This document shows positions 7,509 to 17,519 of a stretch of 64,000 bases of DNA, one piece after another. Every line of letters begins with the position of its first letter. The stretch's first letter is position 1. The notes under the pieces are model-generated. The model saw nothing but the letters and a program-made list of their open reading frames with translations. It ran no database searches and was not told the origin of the DNA. This DNA comes from Hydrogenophaga intermedia (GTDB taxonomy: Bacteria; Pseudomonadota; Gammaproteobacteria; Burkholderiales; Burkholderiaceae_C). Location: contig NZ_CCAE010000024.1 of the NCBI RefSeq assembly GCF_000723405.1, positions 1 to 64,000 of the forward strand, read 5' to 3'. Position numbers and translations under genes: made by a program.

Positions 7509-10500
7509 TCAGGCGTCCGCGGTGGTCCGGGTGTACCGCGCCACCAGCACCAGCAACTCGTCTTCGGAATACGGCTTACCGAGGTAGTGGTCCACGCCCA
7601 GTTCGCGGGCGTGCTCGCGGTGCTTTTCGGCGATGCGCGAGGTGATCATGATCACCGGCAGGTCGGCCAGGCGGGCGTCGGCGCGGATGTTGCGCACGAG
7701 GTCGAAACCGTCCATGCGCGGCATTTCGATGTCGGACAACACCACCGCCGGACGCTCCACCTGGAGGCGCTCCAGGGCCTGCAGGCCGTCGGCGGCCATG
7801 ACCACACGGTAGCCCTCACGCTGCAGCAGGCGCTGGGTGACGCGGCGCACGGTGATGGAGTCGTCGACCACCAGCACCAGCGGCACGCTGGCCAACGCGG
7901 TGTCCACACCGGCGTCGCCGCCCGCCGAAACCGCTGCCGTGGGTTGTGGCTGCGCCAGTTGCTTCTGAACCCAATCGGGCACCTGCGGCCCGTAGACCGT
8001 GGCCAGGGCCACCGGGTTGTAGATGAGCGCCACTGCACCCGAGGCGAGCACCGACATGCCCGCGAGGCCTGGCAGGCGCGAGAGCTGCGCGCCCAGGTTC
8101 TTGACCACAACTTCCTGGTTGCCCAGCACCTCGTCGATGTGCAGAGCCACGCGCTGCGCCGCGCTGCGGAAAATCACCACCGGCAGCGTGCGGTTCTGCG
8201 GCTCCTGCGACTGGGCAGAGGACTGCAGCAATGCCCCGCCCCAGAAGAAGGGCACGTCTTCGTCGCCATGGCGCATGCGCCCACTGGCGTATGCGGCCTG
8301 CAACTCGGCCGGTGGCACACGGCGCACCACCTCGACCACGTTGGACGGCACGCCGAACATGAGTTCGCCTGTGCGCAGCATCACCACCTGCGTGACCGCG
8401 GTGGTCAGCGGCAGCACCAGCTTGAACGAGGTGCCCTGGCCCGCTCGGGTGGAGGTTTCGATGCGTCCGCCCAGCGCGAGAACGTCGCTTCGCACCACGT
8501 CCATGCCGATGCCGCGGCCCGCGAGCTCCGACACCTCGCGGGCGGTGCTGATGCCGGCCTCGAAGATGAGCTGAGCCGCCTGTTCGTCGTCCAGTTCCGC
8601 GCCGGGCGCCAGAAGGCCGGCTTCGCGCGCCTTCTCACGAAGGCGATCGAGGTCGATGCCACCGCCATCGTCGGCGAACACCAGCGACACGTCGTTGCGC
8701 TCCTGGTGCAACTGGATGTCGATGCGGCCTTCGGCCGGTTTGCCGCGCTGTCCACGTACGTCGGGCGCTTCGATGCCGTGCGCCACGTGATTGCGCAGCA
8801 GGTGCTCGAAGGTGCCGGTCATGCGGTCCAGCACGCCACGGTCCATTTCGATGTTGCCGCCCGTGATGTCGAGGCGAACCTGTTTGCCGGTCTCCTTGGA
8901 GGCCTGGCGCACCACGCGGTACAGGCGCTCGGAGATGCCCTCGAACTCCACCATGCGCGTGCGCAGCAGATCGCGCTGCAGTTCGCGCGTCTGGCGCGCC
9001 TGAGCCACGAGGTTGTCTTCGGTCGATTCCACGGCACGTTGCAGGTTGCGCTGCAGCGTGGCCACATCGTTGACCGACTCGGCCATCATGCGGGTCAGTT
9101 CCTGCACGCGCGTGAAGCGGTCGAACTCCAGCGGGTCGAAGGATTGAACGTGGTCGCGCGCTTGTGCGAGCCGCGACTGCATCTGCGTCTCGGCCTGCAG
9201 CTCGATGTCGCGCAACTGCTGGCGAAGGCGGTCCAGGTTGCCCGTGAGGTCCTTGAGCGAGGTGCGCAGCGTGACGACCTCCGCCTCCATGCGCGAGCGC
9301 GAGATGATCACCTCACCAGTCTGGTTGACCAGGCGGTCCAGCAGTTCAGGCCGCACGCGCACGGCCGCTGCACTGCGCGCTGCGAGTTGCGCGGGCGCGA
9401 TGGGTGCGACGAAATGGGCACCAAGGGCGGTCGTCTTGGCAGCGGGAATGGTGGCGGCCTGCGCCACGGAAGCGTCAGCGTCCGAGGACGTATCGGGCTG
9501 TTGCGCCTCCGGCGCCGACTGCACCATGGCACCGGTCTGTGCGTCGGGGTGCCGCAGGGCTTCGAAGCGGGCCGCAATGGCGTCAAAGGCGCTTTGCAAG
9601 ACCTCCAGATCGCTGGCACGCTGAACGTCGGAGCCCAGGCGTTCCGCCGCCGTTTCCATGCGGTGGGCCATTTCGCCAAGGCGCAGGGCACCCGCCAGGC
9701 GCGCACTGCCCTTGAGCGTGTGCAGAGCCCGAAGCACCTCGCCACGCGCGGCTCCGTCTTCCGGATGGGCGCTCCATTGGCGCAGGGCGGACCCCATCTG
9801 CGGCAGCAGTTCCTGAGCCTCTTCCTCAAAGATGGGGAACAGGTCGACGTCGATTGTGTCGACGGCGTCGATGTCGTCGTCGATGTCCTGCTGCACGACA
9901 CCTGAGGGTTCGGCGCGCACGGGCTCAAGTGCGACGGGAGGCTCCCAGTCGACCAGGGGTTGCGGCGCGGGCACGACGATCTCTTCGACCACCACAGGCG
10001 CCTCGACTGCAGCGGTCAGGGCGGGCTCGTCGTCCGCGGGCAGCAATTCGATATCGTCGGTGACCGTCAGGAAGACGTCGTCGAGAGCGGTGATCGGCGC
10101 GGCGGCCGGGGGTTCGCTGAAGGCCTGGGGATCGTGCACCACCCGAACGAGCGAAGCGAGCAAGTCGGGGTTGGCCTCTTTCAGGAAGCCGGCGGCGAAC
10201 TGGTGCAGCAGGCGACGAATGTCTTCACCAGCCTCCACGAACAACTGGCCGAGGGAGGCCGATGCTTCGTGCCCTGCGCGCTGGCGAGCGGCGACCGAGC
10301 CCAATGCGTGCTCCAAGGCGCGCGCGATGCCGGACAACGACTCGAATCCCACCGTGCCCGAACTCCCGGCCAGAGAATGCGCCAGGGCCTCGGCCGACTC
10401 CGGCATCGGTGCGTGGGTTTCCAGCGCCCACTCCGACAGGCCTGTGTTGAGGCGACGGGACCACTCGTCGGCCTCGTTGAGAAAGACGTTGTAGAGCTTG

Positions 10501-13433
10501 TGGCCAATGCGCAGCGGACCGATTTCGCGCATCGGCTCCTCGGTGGGCGCATCCGCCGCCAGCGCGGGCTGGGCGACGGACAGCGGCACCGGGGCCGTGA
10601 GTTCGATCTCTTCGATCTCGGCAAACCCGGATTCGACCGCCTCGCGCGGAAAATCCTTCAACTGATCGAACTCGGGTGGCACCGTGGGCGCAGGCGACGG
10701 CGCCACGAGTTCGATTGGCACAGCAGACTGATCGATCGAATCTGCAGGGCCTTCCACCGATGCTGGCTGGGCCGCTACCGCCAGCAGATCCAGGTCGATG
10801 TCGGCCAGTTGCGGAACGTCCAGCGCGGTGTCGAGCAGGGGCTCGGGCATGGGAAGATCGCCCAGGCCAGTGGATGGTCCGGCGAAATCGGCTGTGGACG
10901 CGGGCTCGACCGGCTCGTCCAACGGAATGTCGACCTCTTCCGCGACCACAGCTTCAGGCGCCTGCAAGGGCTGCCACACACCGTGAACACGCAAGGCCTC
11001 GGCGCTCGCCCGGAAAGGCTGTGAACGCCAAGCGCCCGCCTGCTGCGCAGCGATGTCCCGCACCCAGCGTTCGAACTGGTCCAGCGATTCGCCCGACAGG
11101 CCCAGCAACGGTTCATTGGCCGGCCGCTGCTCCGCCAGCACAGCGTTGAGCAACTGCTCCATCGCCCACGCGGCCTCGCCGAATTCGTTGAGGCCCACCA
11201 TGCGCGAACTGCCCTTGAGCGTATGAAACGCACGGCGTAGCGTGGTCAGGTGATCGAGGTCGGACGGCTGCTCGCGCAAGTGCGACACGGCTTCGCGGCC
11301 ATTGGCCACGACCTCGCGGGCCTCTTCGAGAAAGATGTCGAGCAGGTCGTCTTCGCCGGCATCATCATCTGCAGACGCCTCCATTGCCGGGGCGACGGGC
11401 GCCTCGGGGACCGCGGCCTCGGTCAGGCCAACCAGAGCTTGAGCGCCAACCATCGCGTCATCGCGCACCACGGCTTCAGCGGCCTCGCGCGCCGCCTTGG
11501 CCACGGCTGGCTGTTCGGCCAAGGCAGCCTGATCAGCGAGCGAGTCCAGTTGCTGGCTCAAACCACTGAGGTCGTCGAGGCCGCCGAACACGCTGTCCAC
11601 CACGCGTCGCACACCCTGCTGCAGCGCCTCCGCATCGTCACGCGCTGGTTGCGAACGGTCGCGGCCCACACTGGCGCGACCCATGAGGGGCACCAAACCA
11701 CCCTTGTCTTCGTCAAAGACGAACAGCTTCTTGGCCAGAGACGGCTGATAGCTCAGCATATCGACCAGGAAGCTCAGCGCACTAAGATTGTCCCCCAGCT
11801 GCTGAAAGGTGCCCGCTTCACGCGCCAGCGCCTCGTCCACCTCGGTATCGAGAATCTGTTCGACGCTGCCACGCATGCGGGTCACAGCCTGCACCGCGTG
11901 ATCCAGGCCCAGCACAGACAGCACGCCACGCATCTGCGCCAACTGGGTCACAGCCACGTGCAGACCGGCTTTCTCCTGCGGCTGGCGGAAGAACTGGTCG
12001 AGCGATTTCTCGACCTCGCCCAGAGACACCTTCAGCTCATCGACCACGCTGCCCATCGTTTGCCGGTCGCTGATGCGCCGATAGAGCTGCTCCATCCAGT
12101 CGTCCAGCGGGCGAGCGGGCTTGCCCTCGATGACACTGGTCAGACGCTGCGCGAGTTCCTGGGTGCGCACGGCGAGCTCGGGCTCGCTGGGGTCGAAGTC
12201 CTCGAAGGCCGCTTCAAGGTAGAGGGTGGTGGTGGCCACCTCCATCGCCAGTTCCGGGCGCACGCCACCCGGCTCGTTCACCGCGCGATCAGTGGCCTTG
12301 ACCAGGGCCGACGCCAAGGGCGCACTGGGTGCGTGCAGCTTGAGCAGCGATTCGCCGATCAGGCCGAACTGGTCGCCCACCTGGCGGGCACGCGAGTTGT
12401 CGCCACCCGAGAACAGCGACCAAGCCTCCTTTGCGGTCTGGATGCGCTTGCGGGCCTGGGCGAGCACGGCAGGATCGTAGCGACCCAACGTGGCCTGGTG
12501 GTAGTCGGCCGGACGGTAGCGGTGCAAGCCATAGGCCTCGCGAACGGCCTCAAGGTGCTGGGTGGCGACACCAGCAGGGGGTTGGCTTTGGGCACAGAAG
12601 AACAGAAGGTCGTGAAGCAGCGTCTCGGACACCTGGCCCGTTCGCGACGCCAGTTGGCCGAACTGCATGAGCAGCCGCGATGCTGCTCGCTTCACATAGA
12701 CGTCGAAGGGCAGGCCCTGTATCCCCGCCGACTCGAAGAAAGCGGCGGCCACACGCCAAAAGGTGCGCTGGCGAGGTTCTTCCATGGCGGCGGACAAGCC
12801 ACCGCAGAGTTTGGCCAATTGCTGGCAGGCCGCGGCGCTCTGCGTCTTCACGACCAGCAACGTCAAACGGTCAAACAGCGAGCGCACCGCCGGGTTGACC
12901 TCCAGCGCCTTGGTGTTGAGCGGGGCCGGTACATCGATCGCACGATGATCGAAATCCCACAAATCCGCCGGGTGCACTCGCTCCGCGCCCGCCAGCTCGA
13001 GCACTTCGCGGTACTGATGGAACAAGGCCACCGGCTGCACCGCCTTGTGGTTGAGCACGGCCTCGAGATACTCGATCAGCGCGAAGCTGGCACGTTCGAC
13101 CCGGGCCGCTGCCTGTTCGTCACAGGTGTCGGGCTTCTGCACGAAGCGCTGAACCGCGGATTCCATGCCACGCAGCACCTGCGCCGGCGCGCCCAGGCCG
13201 ACGACTTCGAGCGCTCCCACGGCTTGGTGCAGCTGCTGACGCGCCATGCGCAGCGCCGCCGGATCGACCGCCTCCAGATCGCCGTGGCGCGACTGCTCGT
13301 TCTCACGCACGAATCGCCGAATGGCCTTGTTGGCCGCATCGAGCGATTTGCGCAACTCTTCGAAAACCCAGGCGAGCGGCCCGAGATCGGTGTTGGGCAA
13401 GTCCTGGAGGGCGGTTTCGGGCGCTTCGGTCAT
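7509..13433 (-). CDS. chpA: ChpA/PilL-type hybrid chemosensory histidine kinase
   Basis: A 1974-residue CheA-like kinase for twitching/type IV pilus chemosensing. In order: an N-terminal helical Hpt-like module (about 1-160), further degenerate helical modules, a canonical Hpt with His737 (FHTLKGSSRMVG), a divergent Hpt-like site His1019 (AHSLAGSSG), a canonical Hpt with His1238 (LHTLKGSARLAG), long Ala/Pro/acidic linkers, a CheA dimerisation region (about 1330-1480), a HATPase domain (NHVAHGIE near 1548; FADDGGGID; GRGIGMDV), a CheW-like domain (about 1690-1830) and a C-terminal receiver with Asp1901 (VVLSDIEMPRMDG). It is the last gene of rubA-pilGHIJ-chpA. By family it phosphorylates PilG and PilH. 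No pilK/chpB follows; the next gene is the convergent photolyase. Confidence 0.93.
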   Translation of the reverse strand: MTEAPETALQDLPNTDLGPLAWVFEELRKSLDAANKAIRRFVRENEQSRHGDLEAVDPAALRMARQQLHQAVGALEVVGLGAPAQVLRGMESAVQRFVQKPDTCDEQAAARVERASFALIEYLEAVLNHKAVQPVALFHQYREVLELAGAERVHPADLWDFDHRAIDVPAPLNTKALEVNPAVRSLFDRLTLLVVKTQSAAACQQLAKLCGGLSAAMEEPRQRTFWRVAAAFFESAGIQGLPFDVYVKRAASRLLMQFGQLASRTGQVSETLLHDLLFFCAQSQPPAGVATQHLEAVREAYGLHRYRPADYHQATLGRYDPAVLAQARKRIQTAKEAWSLFSGGDNSRARQVGDQFGLIGESLLKLHAPSAPLASALVKATDRAVNEPGGVRPELAMEVATTTLYLEAAFEDFDPSEPELAVRTQELAQRLTSVIEGKPARPLDDWMEQLYRRISDRQTMGSVVDELKVSLGEVEKSLDQFFRQPQEKAGLHVAVTQLAQMRGVLSVLGLDHAVQAVTRMRGSVEQILDTEVDEALAREAGTFQQLGDNLSALSFLVDMLSYQPSLAKKLFVFDEDKGGLVPLMGRASVGRDRSQPARDDAEALQQGVRRVVDSVFGGLDDLSGLSQQLDSLADQAALAEQPAVAKAAREAAEAVVRDDAMVGAQALVGLTEAAVPEAPVAPAMEASADDDAGEDDLLDIFLEEAREVVANGREAVSHLREQPSDLDHLTTLRRAFHTLKGSSRMVGLNEFGEAAWAMEQLLNAVLAEQRPANEPLLGLSGESLDQFERWVRDIAAQQAGAWRSQPFRASAEALRVHGVWQPLQAPEAVVAEEVDIPLDEPVEPASTADFAGPSTGLGDLPMPEPLLDTALDVPQLADIDLDLLAVAAQPASVEGPADSIDQSAVPIELVAPSPAPTVPPEFDQLKDFPREAVESGFAEIEEIELTAPVPLSVAQPALAADAPTEEPMREIGPLRIGHKLYNVFLNEADEWSRRLNTGLSEWALETHAPMPESAEALAHSLAGSSGTVGFESLSGIARALEHALGSVAARQRAGHEASASLGQLFVEAGEDIRRLLHQFAAGFLKEANPDLLASLVRVVHDPQAFSEPPAAAPITALDDVFLTVTDDIELLPADDEPALTAAVEAPVVVEEIVVPAPQPLVDWEPPVALEPVRAEPSGVVQQDIDDDIDAVDTIDVDLFPIFEEEAQELLPQMGSALRQWSAHPEDGAARGEVLRALHTLKGSARLAGALRLGEMAHRMETAAERLGSDVQRASDLEVLQSAFDAIAARFEALRHPDAQTGAMVQSAPEAQQPDTSSDADASVAQAATIPAAKTTALGAHFVAPIAPAQLAARSAAAVRVRPELLDRLVNQTGEVIISRSRMEAEVVTLRTSLKDLTGNLDRLRQQLRDIELQAETQMQSRLAQARDHVQSFDPLEFDRFTRVQELTRMMAESVNDVATLQRNLQRAVESTEDNLVAQARQTRELQRDLLRTRMVEFEGISERLYRVVRQASKETGKQVRLDITGGNIEMDRGVLDRMTGTFEHLLRNHVAHGIEAPDVRGQRGKPAEGRIDIQLHQERNDVSLVFADDGGGIDLDRLREKAREAGLLAPGAELDDEQAAQLIFEAGISTAREVSELAGRGIGMDVVRSDVLALGGRIETSTRAGQGTSFKLVLPLTTAVTQVVMLRTGELMFGVPSNVVEVVRRVPPAELQAAYASGRMRHGDEDVPFFWGGALLQSSAQSQEPQNRTLPVVIFRSAAQRVALHIDEVLGNQEVVVKNLGAQLSRLPGLAGMSVLASGAVALIYNPVALATVYGPQVPDWVQKQLAQPQPTAAVSAGGDAGVDTALASVPLVLVVDDSITVRRVTQRLLQREGYRVVMAADGLQALERLQVERPAVVLSDIEMPRMDGFDLVRNIRADARLADLPVIMITSRIAEKHREHARELGVDHYLGKPYSEDELLVLVARYTRTTADA

Positions 13434-13465
13434 GGGGATCCCTGAAGGGTTCGACGTGGCCGGTG

Positions 13466-15724
13466 TCAGGCGATCTTGAATCGGGCCACCGATTGACGCA
13501 GTTCCTCGGCCATGGCCGACAGCTCGCGCACCTGCTGAGCCGTGGACCGCGTGCCTTCACCGGTCTGCTCGGTCACCGCAAAAATGTGCTGGATGCTGCC
13601 CGCCACCTCGTTGGCCGATTCGGCTTCGCGGGAAGCGGCGGTCGAGATCTGTTCAATCAGGTCGGCGAGTCGACGCGACACGCGGTCGATTTCGGACAGC
13701 GCGGTGCCGGCGTTGTCGGACAGCCTGGCTCCCGCGACCACACCCTGCGTGGAACGCTCCATGGCGGCCACCGCGTCCTGCGTGTCGGTCTGAATGGCTT
13801 TCACGAGCGCGGCGATCTGGCGAGTGGCGTCGGCCGAGCGCTCAGCCAATCGCTGCACCTCTTCCGCCACCACCGAGAAGCCACGGCCCGCTTCGCCTGC
13901 GGAGGCCGCTTGGATAGCGGCGTTGAGCGCCAGCACGTTGGTCTGCTCGGTAATGTCCGAGATCAGCTCGGTGATCTCACCAATCTCCTGCGAAGACTCG
14001 CCCAGTCGCTTGATCCTCTTGGAGGTTTCCTGGATCTGGTCGCGAATGGCGTTCATACCGCCGATGGCGTCCTGCACGGCCTGCAGGCCGGACTCGGCGG
14101 CTTCCAGTGAGGCGCGCGCCACCTGGGCCGATTCCTGCGCCTGGCTGGACACTTGGTTGATGCGCTGCGCCATGTCGAGCACCGACTGGCCGGTTTCGCG
14201 AATCTCGCGCAGCTGTTCGGTGGAGGCCGCGAGCAGCTCGGTCGAGGTGTTCTCCACCGCGGACGTGGTCTGTGCCACCCGCGTGGCCGTGGCTTGCACG
14301 TTGCCCACCAGCGACCGCAGTTCTTCCACGGTGTAGTTCACCGAGTCGGCGATGGCACCCGTGATGTCTTCCGTCACAGTGGCTTCCTGCGTCAGATCGC
14401 CTTCAGCCACCGTCTGCAGTTCGTTCATCAGGCGAAGAATGGCCGCCTGGTTGGCGTCGTTGACGCGCTTGGCTTCCTGCTCCTGCGCTTCGGCTGCCAG
14501 CCGCTGGCCTTCGGCCATCATCTGACGCTGCCGACTGTCCTGCAGCTGCACATACGCCAGGCCACCCGCGCACAACAGCGCGAACACGGTGGACAGCGCC
14601 AGGGCCAGCAGTTGACCACCACCCAGTCCGGAGCGGCCGGACAGATCCTGCTGCAACTTCTCCAGGCCCACACGCAGCGCCTCGCTGTCAGCCACGATGG
14701 CAGCCTGCGCCTCGCGTGCGGCTACCAGTCCTTGCAAGTTGCCCAGGATGGCGCCAGCCTCAACACGTGTCTCCTCGTAGCGCTGCAGCAGCACCTGCAG
14801 CCGCTCGCGTACCTGCGGGTCACGAGCGGCCACCAGCCGCAGTTCGTCACTGCCCTTGAGCAGACCGTCCGCGACCTCTTTGAAGGTGATCAGGTCTTTG
14901 CCGAGCAGGAACACGGCCTCGGGGCTCACTCCCTCCAGCGTCAGGAACTCGTTGGCCGACTTGCCGATGCGCTGCGTCAGCATCACCAGCTGACCGGAAG
15001 CAGAGATTTCAGCCGCAGGCGCGTTCTGTTGCAGCTTGAGGGAAGAAATCGTCTCAGCGATCTCCAGCAGGTCTGACGATTGACGGTTGATGGTGCGCAG
15101 CGCGGCACCCACCTGCGTCAGCGTAGCCTGCTGGCCCAGCACGGCCGAGGCGTTGCGCTCGGCCGCGTCGATGCGCGGCAACAAGTCGTCGAGCGCTCCG
15201 CCGTATTCGGGGCCCAGCGGCTCGATTGACATGTTGCTGTCGCCCTGCTTGAGACCGCGAACGCTCGTGGCCAGCACGCTGGCGCTATCGCGCACTTCGG
15301 GGAAGGCCGTCGGGCTGCCCACCAGCGCCTGCGACACGCTCTTGGCCAAGCGCTGCGACTGCATGAGTGCCTGACCACTGGCCGCCACCTGCTGACTGAT
15401 TTTTTCCGCCTGACTCAGCACGAAAAAAGTGATGGCGCCGAGCACCAGCAGCGCGAAGGCCAGCAGCACAGCCAGTGAACGCTGGTGCTGTTCGGCCGGA
15501 CGGCGACCCAGAATGGGCAGCGATACCAACGCATCCTTGACGACATCACCGTCGTCTTCGGTGATCAGCAGGTTGTCATCGATGTCACCCGAGTTCGCGT
15601 CCGGCGCCAGCCGCGCGGCCGCAAGTTCAGCAATCTCCTGATCGGTTACGCCGGCCAGGTCAGGCTCATCGGCCTCCTTGTTCTTCTTGGAGAACAGCCC
15701 TTGGAATCGATCAAGCGTGGCCAT
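13466..15724 (-). CDS. pilJ: Type IV pilus methyl-accepting chemotaxis protein PilJ
   Basis: A 752-residue transducer. A cytoplasmic N-terminus of about 80 residues precedes TM1 ([20 protein letters not shown]). A periplasmic PilJ-type sensor follows, then TM2 near 365-390, a HAMP-like region and a long signalling coiled coil whose hairpin tip contains [20 protein letters not shown]. It senses pilus state or surface ligands and controls ChpA through PilI. It is co-directional with pilI, 59 bases apart, and with chpA, 32 bases apart. The C-terminus lacks a CheR-docking NWxxF pentapeptide. Confidence 0.93.
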   Translation of the reverse strand: MATLDRFQGLFSKKNKEADEPDLAGVTDQEIAELAAARLAPDANSGDIDDNLLITEDDGDVVKDALVSLPILGRRPAEQHQRSLAVLLAFALLVLGAITFFVLSQAEKISQQVAASGQALMQSQRLAKSVSQALVGSPTAFPEVRDSASVLATSVRGLKQGDSNMSIEPLGPEYGGALDDLLPRIDAAERNASAVLGQQATLTQVGAALRTINRQSSDLLEIAETISSLKLQQNAPAAEISASGQLVMLTQRIGKSANEFLTLEGVSPEAVFLLGKDLITFKEVADGLLKGSDELRLVAARDPQVRERLQVLLQRYEETRVEAGAILGNLQGLVAAREAQAAIVADSEALRVGLEKLQQDLSGRSGLGGGQLLALALSTVFALLCAGGLAYVQLQDSRQRQMMAEGQRLAAEAQEQEAKRVNDANQAAILRLMNELQTVAEGDLTQEATVTEDITGAIADSVNYTVEELRSLVGNVQATATRVAQTTSAVENTSTELLAASTEQLREIRETGQSVLDMAQRINQVSSQAQESAQVARASLEAAESGLQAVQDAIGGMNAIRDQIQETSKRIKRLGESSQEIGEITELISDITEQTNVLALNAAIQAASAGEAGRGFSVVAEEVQRLAERSADATRQIAALVKAIQTDTQDAVAAMERSTQGVVAGARLSDNAGTALSEIDRVSRRLADLIEQISTAASREAESANEVAGSIQHIFAVTEQTGEGTRSTAQQVRELSAMAEELRQSVARFKIA

Positions 15725-15783
15725 GGTTTACCTTCCAACTCACAACAGGTGACGAAAACGTCGGGTGCCGGGTATCGGCTTCG

Positions 15784-16320
15784 TCAGGCCGCGACGGCCA
15801 GAAATTCGGGTTCGCTCACCAGCAGTTGCAGATCGAGCTCTTGCCAGTCCTGCCCTTGCGCATCGACAAGAACACGGGTTACATAACCGGGCGCTTCGGC
15901 CGGGCGTTCGCCCATGGCGCTGAATGCGCCTGGATTGCGCAGACCCAACAGGCGGTCAATCCACAGCACGGCGTTCAATCCCAGTGCGCCATGCAGACTC
16001 ACCAAGCGGGATTCGGACGTGATTCGTTCGGCCGGGCGCATCGATCCGCGCGCCGATCCTTGAACAAGGTCTGCCAGATCGATCACGCCATGCAAGCCGC
16101 CGCGCAGATTGGCCACACCGACGTACCACGACTTCGTGTAAGGCACCGCCTGCACCGTTGACCAGGGAAAGATCTCACCGGACTGCACCAGCGGCAGCAA
16201 GTAACGACGGCCACCTGCTTCAATCGCCAGCCACGTCGCGGTCAGCGCCTCGGATTTCGCAGCCGTGAGACGCTGAGCCAGTCGTTCCTGGAGTTCTTTC
16301 AGCGACTGTCGTTTGGCCAT
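15784..16320 (-). CDS. pilI: CheW-like adaptor PilI
   Basis: A 178-residue CheW-domain protein coupling PilJ to ChpA. The N-terminal helix (KELQERLAQRLTAAK) is typical of PilI, and the CheW core contains YLLPLVQSGEIFPW, VPYTKSWYVGVANLRGGLHGVIDLADL and a late GLRNPGAF segment. It lies between pilH and pilJ, 24 bases downstream of pilH. Confidence 0.92.
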   Translation of the reverse strand: MAKRQSLKELQERLAQRLTAAKSEALTATWLAIEAGGRRYLLPLVQSGEIFPWSTVQAVPYTKSWYVGVANLRGGLHGVIDLADLVQGSARGSMRPAERITSESRLVSLHGALGLNAVLWIDRLLGLRNPGAFSAMGERPAEAPGYVTRVLVDAQGQDWQELDLQLLVSEPEFLAVAA

Positions 16321-16344
16321 GCTGTTGGTGTTCTCGGGTGCGCG

Positions 16345-16710
16345 TCAGGCCAGCGCGCGGATCTTGGAAAGCAGCTCTTCGCCGTTGACCGGCTTGGTGA
16401 CGTAATCGCGAGCGCCTTGGCGCATCCCCCACACGCGGTCCGTCTCCAGATTCTTGCTGGTGCACATGACGATGGGGATGCTGGAGTACTGCGGATCGCG
16501 CGTGATGGCACGCGTCAACTGAAAGCCATTCTGGCCGGGCATCACCACGTCCATCAAAATGAGATCGGGCTTTTCCTCACCAAGACGACGAAAGGCCTCG
16601 TCCGCATTCTCGGCGGTGCGAACGGTGTAGCCATTTTTGGTCAGTAGATCCGACAGGACCATGAGCTCGGTCTTCGAATCGTCGACGACGAGGATCTTGT
16701 GGATGGGCAT
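16345..16710 (-). CDS. pilH: Twitching motility response regulator PilH
   Basis: A 121-residue single receiver domain with no output domain. The acidic pocket is in VVDDSK, the phospho-acceptor is Asp54 (LILMDVVMP), and KP occurs in DYVTKPVNG. In Pseudomonas PilH opposes PilG in controlling pilus extension and retraction. The ATG shares one base with the pilG stop (TGATG), indicating tight coupling. Confidence 0.92.
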   Translation of the reverse strand: MPIHKILVVDDSKTELMVLSDLLTKNGYTVRTAENADEAFRRLGEEKPDLILMDVVMPGQNGFQLTRAITRDPQYSSIPIVMCTSKNLETDRVWGMRQGARDYVTKPVNGEELLSKIRALA

Positions 16711-17105
16711 CAGGAAACTCCGTTGAGGTTGGCGCCGAACTGCTGCACAGCTTGCAGCAACTGGTCTTTGGTGAATGGCTTGGTGAGGTAATCCTGGGAC
16801 CCGACCATGCGGCCGCGCGCCTTGTCGAAGACGCCGTCCTTGGACGAAAGCATGACGACCGGAATGCCCGCGAAGCGAGCGTTGCGCTTGATGATTGCGC
16901 AGGTCTGATAGCCATCCAGCCGCGGCATCAGGATGTCGCAGAAAACCAGATCGGGCTGATAGTCGTTGATCTTGGCCAGGGCGTCGAAGCCATCATCGGC
17001 CAGCAGCACCTCGTGGCCGCCCTGCTTGAGGAAGATCTCGGCGCTGCGCCGGATGGTGTTGCTATCGTCGACGACGAGAACCTTCAGGGCAGGCGATGCA
17101 CTCAC
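16710..17105 (-). CDS. pilG: Twitching motility response regulator PilG
   Basis: A 131-residue single receiver domain: VVDDSNTIRR, phospho-acceptor Asp57 (LVFCDILMP), SSKD and LTKPFT. It activates pilus assembly/extension in the Chp system. The chosen start is GTG 17103-17105, preceded by GAGGAG ten bases upstream. An in-frame ATG at 17129 would add eight residues not typical of PilG. Confidence 0.92.
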   Translation of the reverse strand: MSASPALKVLVVDDSNTIRRSAEIFLKQGGHEVLLADDGFDALAKINDYQPDLVFCDILMPRLDGYQTCAIIKRNARFAGIPVVMLSSKDGVFDKARGRMVGSQDYLTKPFTKDQLLQAVQQFGANLNGVS

Positions 17106-17196
17106 GATGGACGGGCTCCTCAACCACAATCAGGTCCGAAGCGGCACGCCACTCCGGACCGGGACAACGGATCGACAGCCGAGAGCCGCCGTCCGA

Positions 17197-17370
17197 TCAG
17201 ATTTGAACCATCTCGAAATCTTCCTTGCGGGCCCCACACTCGGGACAGGTCCAGTTCATTGGAACCTCGGCCCAAGGGGTGCCCGCAGGCACGCCATGCT
17301 CGGGTGCGCCTGCTGCTTCGTCGTAAATCCAGCCGCAGATCAAGCACATCCAAGTCTTGCTATCGCTCAT
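17197..17370 (-). CDS. Rubredoxin
   Basis: A 57-residue mononuclear iron electron carrier. The two knuckles CLICGW and CPECGA supply the four cysteine ligands, and WIYDEAAG and WAEVP are conserved. ATG 17368-17370 gives the standard length; an upstream in-frame ATG at 17400 would add ten residues. It heads the pil-chp cluster, 91 bases before pilG, a placement common in Betaproteobacteria. The redox partner is unknown. The 149 bases between this start and thiD hold the divergent promoters; a TAGAAT occurs at 17391-17396. Confidence 0.93.
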   Translation of the reverse strand: MSDSKTWMCLICGWIYDEAAGAPEHGVPAGTPWAEVPMNWTCPECGARKEDFEMVQI

Positions 17371-17519
17371 GGTTTTTGTGGTCTGTATCGTAGAATGCAA
17401 CGATTGTATCCAGCCTGTTCAAGCGCTCTGCGGCGCGATTTCACAGGCGAATGGCCGGCGCCAGATGCCCTTGCACCACAGTGCCAGCGAGCCGGCTCAG
17501 CCCGCACAATCCCCTCATC

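Noticed and set aside
7488-13445. Long plus-strand open frames opposite chpA
   Set aside because: They mirror the codon bias of chpA on the other strand and read as His/Gln/Arg-rich sequence without motifs.
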